The position numbers were made by a program, and so were the translations under genes. A DNA stretch of 5,613 nucleotides from Phycisphaerae bacterium. Lineage in GTDB: Bacteria > Planctomycetota > Phycisphaerae > Phycisphaerales > UBA1924. Each line of letters begins with the position of its first letter. Position 1 is the stretch's first letter. Where the stretch lies: positions 1-5,613 of the forward strand of contig JAEUIX010000103.1 of the NCBI GenBank assembly GCA_016794945.1, read 5' to 3'. The notes under the pieces are model-generated. The model saw only the letters and a list, made by a program, of their open reading frames with translations, did no database searches and had not been told where the DNA came from. Positions 1 through 4,082 of the stretch are shown one piece after another.

Positions 1-1525
1 TGAGCCGACGGATGAGCCCGATCGGGTCCGCAACGCCCAGGTGTCCGAGCAGCTTGAACTTGTGGTTGAGCAGGGCCTTGAGATCGGCGTCAGCGTTGCG
101 GGCGTGCCCGGGGGGGAACATGACCAGCCCGGAGTCGTGAACTCCTCCGCGGTCGTCGGTGATGACCATGCTGGTTGGGATGCCCTCGGGGTACTTGGCG
201 TCGTACTCAGGCCCGCCGTGCTGGAACTCGATCTTGGCCATCAAGGCGCGGGTGGCGCGGTCGCCGATGGCGTCGGCGTGGTAGTCGTAGGGGCCGAGCA
301 TGTTCCGGGCCCAGTCGGCCGACTTGCTCTCCAGGCACCGCTTGAGCAGCCGGGCGACGATGAAGCACATGGAGTGGTCCGCGCTCTGGCGGGTGCGCGG
401 GTCGCGCTTGGCCGGGTCACCGATGATGCCGAAGGCCGGCTCGTAGGCCTTGATCACGATCTTCGAGATCCGGGCGCCGTCCGCGGCTTCGAGCAGTCCG
501 GGCGAGCGCTCCAGCAGCGAGAGCAGCGCCGCCAGCGCGCCGGCCGACTGGTGTTCGTACAGGCCGAGCTTGAAGTGCATCCCCATGACGGCGAAGTCGC
601 GCCCGGCGCGCGACAGCACCAGATCGAACGGGCTGACGCCCTTGCCCGCGGGCTTGCCGAACAGGCAGAAGACCGCCTCGGGGTTCCGGAAAATGTCCTT
701 GGGCCCGATGAACCCGTTCATCGAACGCTGCATGCAGACGATCGCCGCCTCCGTGCTGATGGCTGCCGACGCGCCCTTGGAATCGCTCAGCTGCTTGCCG
801 GCGCGGATCGCGCGGAACGGCACGTGGTGCGCCACGACCATGCCGATGGCGCTCTCGATCTGCTGGGCCGTGGCGCCGAGCATCGCGCCGTACGTCGCCG
901 CCGAGGCGATCGCCCCGTGCAGCACGTGGTCGATCTTGTACGTCTTGAGGCTGAACACTTCGGCCAGCCGCCCGCGGATCTCGTCCAGCAGGATCATCCC
1001 GCGCAGGGCGAACTCTCCGTCGCGCCCGGCGAGTTGGGCCGCTGCCACCGCCACGGGGTAGAAGTCGTTGTGGCCGAACTCCCCGGCGGTGTGCCCGAGG
1101 GCGGGGTTGTACCCAAAGTTCGTGCCGTTGCTGTCCCACTCGCGCACGGCGGAGCTGTTGGCCAGGATGGCCTTCTCGGGCATGACGTCGACCGTGCTCC
1201 CGAAGACAGGCACGCCCAGGCGCGGCGCGCCACCTGGGCCCGCGAGGGAGCCGAAGCCGCCGGACGCGACGCGGTAGCGCAGCGCCTCGTTCCGCAGCAC
1301 GGTGGGCGCGTTGGTCTTGACCGCCAGGGCCGAGACCCCGCAGATCACCGAGTCAACGTGGAACAGGTTGGTCCGCTCCAGCACCGCCGCGTCGGGTTCC
1401 CCGCGCCCGCCCGTGCTCCCGGGTTTGCCGTGCATGAAAGCGACCGCGAACTGGCCGAGCCCCAGCGCCTGGTTGCTGTCGGCCGGGAGGTGAACCTGCT
1501 GGAGCGTGTCGAACGAGAGTGGCAT
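1..1525 (-). CDS. MmgE/PrpD family dehydratase, probable 2-methylcitrate dehydratase (C-terminus beyond left edge)
   Basis: Reading the minus strand from ATG at 1525-1523 gives 508 uninterrupted codons to the left edge with no stop, so the gene is partial. Remembered E. coli PrpD (about 483 residues) aligns in several places: the EFGHND segment near residues 149-154 matches the PrpD EWGHPSD region; FKLGLYEHQSA at 318-328 matches the FKISFPAEFHSQTA region; RDP..TRQSADHS at 374-385 resembles the W.P..R.TADHS stretch of fungal/archaeal-type methylcitrate dehydratases; and PPGHAR at 471-476 followed by LLNHKFK matches YPIGHAR...LVDKFK. The family dehydrates 2-methylcitrate in the propionate (methylcitrate) cycle in the cytoplasm, but it also includes cis-aconitate decarboxylases and members of unknown substrate. 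The N-terminal part has a glycine-rich stretch at 89-110, and the protein is longer than E. coli PrpD. No Shine-Dalgarno precedes the ATG. Family is firm; substrate is inferred, since no prpB or prpC is in view. Confidence 0.9.
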   Translation of the reverse strand, partial: MPLSFDTLQQVHLPADSNQALGLGQFAVAFMHGKPGSTGGRGEPDAAVLERTNLFHVDSVICGVSALAVKTNAPTVLRNEALRYRVASGGFGSLAGPGGAPRLGVPVFGSTVDVMPEKAILANSSAVREWDSNGTNFGYNPALGHTAGEFGHNDFYPVAVAAAQLAGRDGEFALRGMILLDEIRGRLAEVFSLKTYKIDHVLHGAIASAATYGAMLGATAQQIESAIGMVVAHHVPFRAIRAGKQLSDSKGASAAISTEAAIVCMQRSMNGFIGPKDIFRNPEAVFCLFGKPAGKGVSPFDLVLSRAGRDFAVMGMHFKLGLYEHQSAGALAALLSLLERSPGLLEAADGARISKIVIKAYEPAFGIIGDPAKRDPRTRQSADHSMCFIVARLLKRCLESKSADWARNMLGPYDYHADAIGDRATRALMAKIEFQHGGPEYDAKYPEGIPTSMVITDDRGGVHDSGLVMFPPGHARNADADLKALLNHKFKLLGHLGVADPIGLIRRL

Positions 1526-1571
1526 GTGAACGGTCCGTGCGAGTTGGGTGCGGCGCCGCGTCGAATGCAGC

Positions 1572-1683
1572 GCGGTAGCGTAGCCGCGGCGTCGGTGGGC
1601 GCGACGCTGGCGGTCGGGACGGGCCGCTCGCCGCCCCTCCGGCGGGGGCCTCGGCGTTGCGGTGCGCTACCATGGGGCGGTAG
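1572..1683. repeat. GCGGTAG direct repeats and an inverted CGCTACC copy (possible operator half-sites)
   Basis: GCGGTAG occurs at 1572-1578 and again at 1677-1683. The first copy continues as GGTAGCG (1574-1580), and its exact inverse CGCTACC lies at 1665-1671. CTACC (1667-1671) and GGTAG (1679-1683) also form a 5-base inverted repeat with a 7-base loop. All lie in the divergent intergenic region, so a regulator-binding role is conceivable, but seven-base repeats in GC-rich DNA can arise by chance. Confidence 0.25.
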
Positions 1684-1702
1684 ACCATCCGGGAACGAAC
1701 TG

Positions 1703-1716
1703 CACAGGAAACAGCC
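1703..1716 (+). promoter_or_regulatory. Ribosome-binding site of the thiolase gene, lacZ-like
   Basis: AGGA at 1706-1709 lies 7 bases before the ATG at 1717, a good Shine-Dalgarno position, and fixes the thiolase start. The 13 bases CACAGGAAACAGC (1703-1715) are identical to the stretch in front of E. coli lacZ as I remember it, and the start codon sits in CCATGG. The sequence further upstream is not lac-like. Confidence 0.8.
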
Positions 1717-2913
1717 ATGGCCACGACCGGTTCGACGACGCCCGTCATCCTCGCCGCCAAGCGGACGCCCATCGGGCGGTTCTTCGGCGGCCTGAGCAAG
1801 GTTCCCTCGCCGGTGCTCGGCTCGTACGCCATCGGCGCGCTGTTCGCGGCGCAGCCAAAGCTGAAGGAAGAAGTGGACGAGGTGATCATGGGTTGCGTGC
1901 TGCAGGCGGGCGTCGGGCAGAACCCCGCCCGCCAGGCGGCGCTCAAGGCCGGGCTGCCGGACACGATGTCGGCCCAGACGGTCAACAAGGTGTGCGGCTC
2001 CGGGCTGCAGGCGGTGATGCTGGCGGCGCAGTCGATCAAAGCGGGCGACAATCAGCGAGTGGTCATCGCCGGCGGCATGGAGAACATGACCGGCGCGCCC
2101 CACTTCGCCCGGGTCCGCGAGGGAGTGAAGTACGGCCCGGCGACGATGGAAGACCACATGGCCTACGACGGCCTGCGGTGCGCGTTCGAGGGGTGGGCCA
2201 TGGGCAACGCCGCGGATCACATCGCCCGCAAGCACGAGATCTCCCGCGCCGAGCAGGACCGCTTCAGCGTCCAGAGCCACCAGCGGGCCGCCGAGGCCAC
2301 CAAGGCAGGGCACTTCGCAGGGGAGATCGTCGCGCTCAGCGGGGAGCAGTGCCTCGACAAGCGGTCCCCGGGCGTCGCGGCCGACGAGGGCATCCGCGCC
2401 GACACCACGCTCGAATCAGTCTCCAAGCTGCGCCCGGTGTTCGACAAGGACGGCACCGTCACCGCCGCCAACGCCAGCCAGATCTCTGACGGCGCCGCCG
2501 CCGTCGCGGTGGCGAGCCTCGCAACGGCCGAGCGCCTGGGCGTCAAGCCCGTCGCCCGGATTCTGGCGTACGCCACCAGCGGCGTGGCCCCCAAGGACAT
2601 CTTCGCCGCGCCCATCGAGGGTGTGAAGATGACCCTCGCCAAGGCCAATCTGGCGGTCAAGGACATCGACCTCTTCGAGATCAACGAGGCCTTCGCCGCT
2701 CAGGTGCTCTGCAACATCAAGGCCCTGGGCATCGACGAGAAGCGTCTGAACATCTGCGGCGGCGGCATCGCGCTGGGGCACCCCATCGGCGCCTCGGGCG
2801 CCCGTGTGCTCACGACGCTGATCCACCAGCTCAAGCGCACCGGCGGCAAGCGGGGCCTCGCCGGCCTGTGCCTCGGCGGCGGCAACTCGGTGGCGATGAT
2901 CGTGGAAGTCTGA
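1717..2913 (+). CDS. Thiolase (acetyl-CoA C-acetyltransferase type), complete
   Basis: The 398-residue product is the usual length for type II thiolases, cytoplasmic enzymes that condense two acetyl-CoA to acetoacetyl-CoA or cleave 3-ketoacyl-CoA. The nucleophilic cysteine is C93 in VNKVCGSGLQAV, followed by the GGMENMTGAPH segment typical of the family. The remaining catalytic positions are N323 in the NEAF motif, H355 in GHPIGASGAR, and C385 in the final LCLGGGN block. The ATG at 1717 has a well-placed Shine-Dalgarno, and the TGA at 2911-2913 is followed by a hairpin. C347 replaces the Asn usual in the NGGA sequence before the catalytic His, and G350 the usual Ala. Divergence from a MmgE/PrpD gene fits short-chain acyl-CoA metabolism, but a biosynthetic (AtoB/PhaA-like) versus degradative (FadA-like) role cannot be settled from the sequence. 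Confidence 0.95.
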   Translation: MATTGSTTPVILAAKRTPIGRFFGGLSKVPSPVLGSYAIGALFAAQPKLKEEVDEVIMGCVLQAGVGQNPARQAALKAGLPDTMSAQTVNKVCGSGLQAVMLAAQSIKAGDNQRVVIAGGMENMTGAPHFARVREGVKYGPATMEDHMAYDGLRCAFEGWAMGNAADHIARKHEISRAEQDRFSVQSHQRAAEATKAGHFAGEIVALSGEQCLDKRSPGVAADEGIRADTTLESVSKLRPVFDKDGTVTAANASQISDGAAAVAVASLATAERLGVKPVARILAYATSGVAPKDIFAAPIEGVKMTLAKANLAVKDIDLFEINEAFAAQVLCNIKALGIDEKRLNICGGGIALGHPIGASGARVLTTLIHQLKRTGGKRGLAGLCLGGGNSVAMIVEV

Positions 2914-2939
2914 CCCGGGTTGAGCGAAGCCGTCAAGAA

Positions 2940-2970
2940 CAAGGCCCCGGGCTCGCCGCCCAGGGCCTTG
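2940..2970. terminator. Strong hairpin between convergent genes, probable bidirectional terminator
   Basis: CAAGGCCC (2940-2947) pairs perfectly with GGGCCTTG (2963-2970). After one C/A mismatch the stem continues GGGC (2949-2952) with GCCC (2958-2961) around the five-base loop TCGCC. It starts 26 bases after the thiolase stop and lies 37 bases beyond the stop of the convergent minus-strand gene. Read on the minus strand the stem runs into TTGTTCTTG, a modest T-rich tail; on the plus strand there is no real T tract. It is best as a terminator for the minus-strand gene and plausible for both. Confidence 0.7.
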
Positions 2971-3007
2971 GAATTCCTCGCGGTTCGATTCTCACCACCG
3001 ACGCCGC

Positions 3008-3421
3008 TCAGCGCACGACCTGCGCGGTCAGCGGTTCGTTGATCTGGCGCATGCCTTCCAGGCGTTGCTTGGCTCGCTCGAGCACCAACCCTGCCTCGAG
3101 CCGGGCGCCCGCCGAGCGGTGCAGCTGGCTGGTCGCCAGGTTCATCATGATCGAGTCGCGGGGTGATTGCGCCGGCTGGCTCGCAAGCATCTGCACCATG
3201 TTGTTGGCCTTGTCTTCCTGCTGTGACCAGTACTGGACCGTCACCGTGGCTTCGATCACGGCCAATTCCATGTCCGCCAGTTCCCGAGCGCCGTAGATCG
3301 GCGGGGCGTTGCCCGGCCTGCCCGCCAGTCCTAGGCCGCTGACCACGCCCATGCCCAGCAGCATCGAGGCCGCGCAGGCAACGAGCATCGGGTTCCCGCC
3401 ACGACGAGAGTTGCAGTTCAT
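3008..3421 (-). CDS. Small hypothetical protein with N-terminal signal or anchor segment
   Basis: I do not recognise this 137-residue protein. A short basic N-terminus (R6, R7) precedes a hydrophobic, Ala/Gly/Leu-rich stretch from about residue 12 to 33, then GRPGN, which looks like a Sec signal peptide or single membrane anchor. The rest is polar and probably mostly helical, from about residue 44 (ARELADMELAVIEATVTVQYW) to the basic, Glu-rich segment near 105-125. The protein therefore most likely acts outside the cytoplasmic membrane. The start is well supported: AAGGAG on the minus strand (3434-3429) lies 7 bases before the ATG. Codon use (GTT, CTT, TTG, CTA present) is a little less GC-biased than in the thiolase. 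A strong hairpin follows its TGA. No catalytic motif is visible, so I assign no function. Confidence 0.75.
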   Translation of the reverse strand: MNCNSRRGGNPMLVACAASMLLGMGVVSGLGLAGRPGNAPPIYGARELADMELAVIEATVTVQYWSQQEDKANNMVQMLASQPAQSPRDSIMMNLATSQLHRSAGARLEAGLVLERAKQRLEGMRQINEPLTAQVVR

Positions 3422-3428
3422 CTGGACG

Positions 3429-3434
3429 CTCCTT
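3429..3434 (-). promoter_or_regulatory. Shine-Dalgarno AAGGAG
   Basis: On the minus strand AAGGAG precedes the ATG at 3421 by 7 bases. This is the best Shine-Dalgarno match in the window and supports the start of the small exported protein. Confidence 0.8.
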
Positions 3435-3601
3435 CGTCAGGTCCCGCGTGGGCGGCGCGGCGGCCGGTCCGAACCGGGGACGAATCCCCGAGCCGAGGCC
3501 GAGCCCCACCCACCGATCCACTCAGTGTACCGTCAACCGTCGGACCGGAGGCCCGAAATCGGCCAGTTTTGGGGTATCCGGACCGGCGGATGCCCCGATT
3601 G

Positions 3602-3616
3602 CCGCGCACGGCGCGG
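3602..3616. terminator. Compact GC hairpin just after the membrane-protein stop
   Basis: CCGCGC (3602-3607) and GCGCGG (3611-3616) form a perfect six-base stem with a three-base loop, two bases beyond the TAA (3621-3619) of the minus-strand membrane-protein gene. No T tract follows on the minus strand, so intrinsic termination is uncertain; it may only stabilise the 3' end. Confidence 0.4.
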
Positions 3617-3618
3617 GT

Positions 3619-4047
3619 TTACAACCCCGGATCGTCGTCGCGTCGGGTGGGCAGGTCAGCCATGCCGGCGTCGATCATCCAGAGTCCGGCGATGTACAAC
3701 GCCGTCGCGCTGCCGAGCACCACAGTGGCCGCCAGGCGGAACTCCCACCAGTAGAGCGCCACGACTCCGGCGGAGAACGCCACGCTGGCAACCCACGTGC
3801 CGACTGCGCCGGCCATCGACTGCCCGCGAACCAGGGGTTCGGCGCGACGGTGGACGAACAGCCACAGGACCAGCGAGAGCAGATTCAAGCCGCCGAACGC
3901 TGCGACGCCGAACCACCGCCCGCCGAGGGCCAGAACGCCCGTGCCCGCCGCCCCAATGATCGCCGACCCGAGGAGCAGGGCCGCCGGGGAGCGCAGCAGC
4001 GATCCCTTCGCACCGGGGGACGGACGCGTCACGTTCGGGATCGTCAC
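3619..4047 (-). CDS. Small four-helix membrane protein, function unknown
   Basis: I do not recognise this 142-residue protein. Four hydrophobic segments are visible at about residues 21-42, 46-65, 81-101 and 104-125. Basic residues sit in the N-terminus (R8, K14, R19) and in the loop after the second segment (H66, R67, R68, R74), and the C-terminus is RRDDDP. By the positive-inside rule both ends are cytoplasmic and the outer loops are very short. No catalytic or transport motif is visible. The start is GTG (4047-4045): there is no Shine-Dalgarno, but TAGGAT lies exactly 6 bases upstream on the minus strand, which fits a leaderless transcript starting at the GTG. It is divergent from aspS across 22 bases. 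A later GTG at residue 6 is an alternative start. A compact hairpin follows the TAA stop. Confidence 0.75.
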   Translation of the reverse strand: MTIPNVTRPSPGAKGSLLRSPAALLLGSAIIGAAGTGVLALGGRWFGVAAFGGLNLLSLVLWLFVHRRAEPLVRGQSMAGAVGTWVASVAFSAGVVALYWWEFRLAATVVLGSATALYIAGLWMIDAGMADLPTRRDDDPGL

Positions 4048-4082
4048 GGGCGCATCCTACACTCGGCCCATGCTGATCCGAA
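4034..4082. promoter_or_regulatory. Predicted bidirectional promoter for aspS and the membrane-protein gene
   Basis: Plus strand: TTCGGG (4034-4039), 18-base spacer, TACACT (4058-4063), then 6 bases to the aspS ATG at 4070. Minus strand: TTCGGA (4082-4077), 17-base spacer, TAGGAT (4059-4054), then 6 bases to the GTG at 4047. The two -10-like boxes share the TA at 4058-4059, and the whole arrangement is symmetric about 4058.5. Both boxes fit TANNNT, the -10 signature of leaderless bacterial genes, and would place transcription starts at the first base of each start codon. The -35 matches to TTGACA are weak (3 of 6 and 2 of 6) and lie inside the opposing coding regions. Prediction from sequence only. 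Confidence 0.55.

Larger units (their letters stand above)
1526..1716. promoter_or_regulatory. Divergent intergenic region between the dehydratase and thiolase genes
   Basis: These 191 bases separate two divergently transcribed genes and must hold both promoters unless transcription starts elsewhere. I cannot assign a consensus -35/-10 pair for either. The only minus-strand TANNNT candidate I noted is TACGCT (1582-1577), which lacks a recognisable -35. On the plus strand TACCAT (1668-1673) is similarly unsupported. Other structure seen: a perfect 10-base palindrome GCGGCGCCGC at 1550-1559; a short hairpin CCGCC-CCTCC-GGCGG near 1632-1646; and repeated GCGGTAG / CTACC elements described separately. 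Confidence 0.5.
3422..3618. other. Intergenic region between two minus-strand genes
   Basis: These 197 bases follow the membrane-protein gene and precede the small exported-protein gene, both read leftward. They contain the post-stop hairpin and the AAGGAG site listed separately. A minus-strand TACACT at 3529-3524, the same hexamer proposed as the aspS -10, could be a promoter for the exported protein with a leader of roughly 96 bases, but no -35 stands at the right distance. TTGACG (3536-3531) lies only one base away from it. I see no convincing small ORF or RNA gene. Confidence 0.4.

Noticed and set aside
1657..1673. TTGCGG and TACCAT as a -35/-10 pair for the thiolase
   Set aside because: Only 5 bases separate the two hexamers, far short of the usual 16-18.
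41..1795. A 584-codon plus-strand open frame opposite the dehydratase
   Set aside because: Its translation is low-complexity, rich in Arg, Gly, Ala and Val, with no motif. The opposite strand encodes a recognisable MmgE/PrpD protein, and the frame overruns the thiolase start. It is an antisense by-product of GC-biased codons.
1345..2313. A 322-codon minus-strand frame spanning the intergenic region and the thiolase 5' half
   Set aside because: It overlaps two recognised genes in other frames, and its sequence shows no domain or plausible start.
3374..3421. Possible lipobox (LVAC, residues 13-16) or twin-arginine signal (SRRGG) in the small exported protein
   Set aside because: The cysteine lies before rather than after the hydrophobic segment, so it cannot be a normal lipobox, and the SRRGG stretch lacks the hydrophobic residues expected after a Tat RR pair.
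4044..4055. Three-codon ORF (ATG CGC CCG TGA, minus strand) whose stop overlaps the GTG start of the membrane protein
   Set aside because: It could suggest translational coupling, but it lies partly within the predicted -10 box and upstream of the predicted transcript start, so it would not be transcribed. It has no ribosome-binding site.
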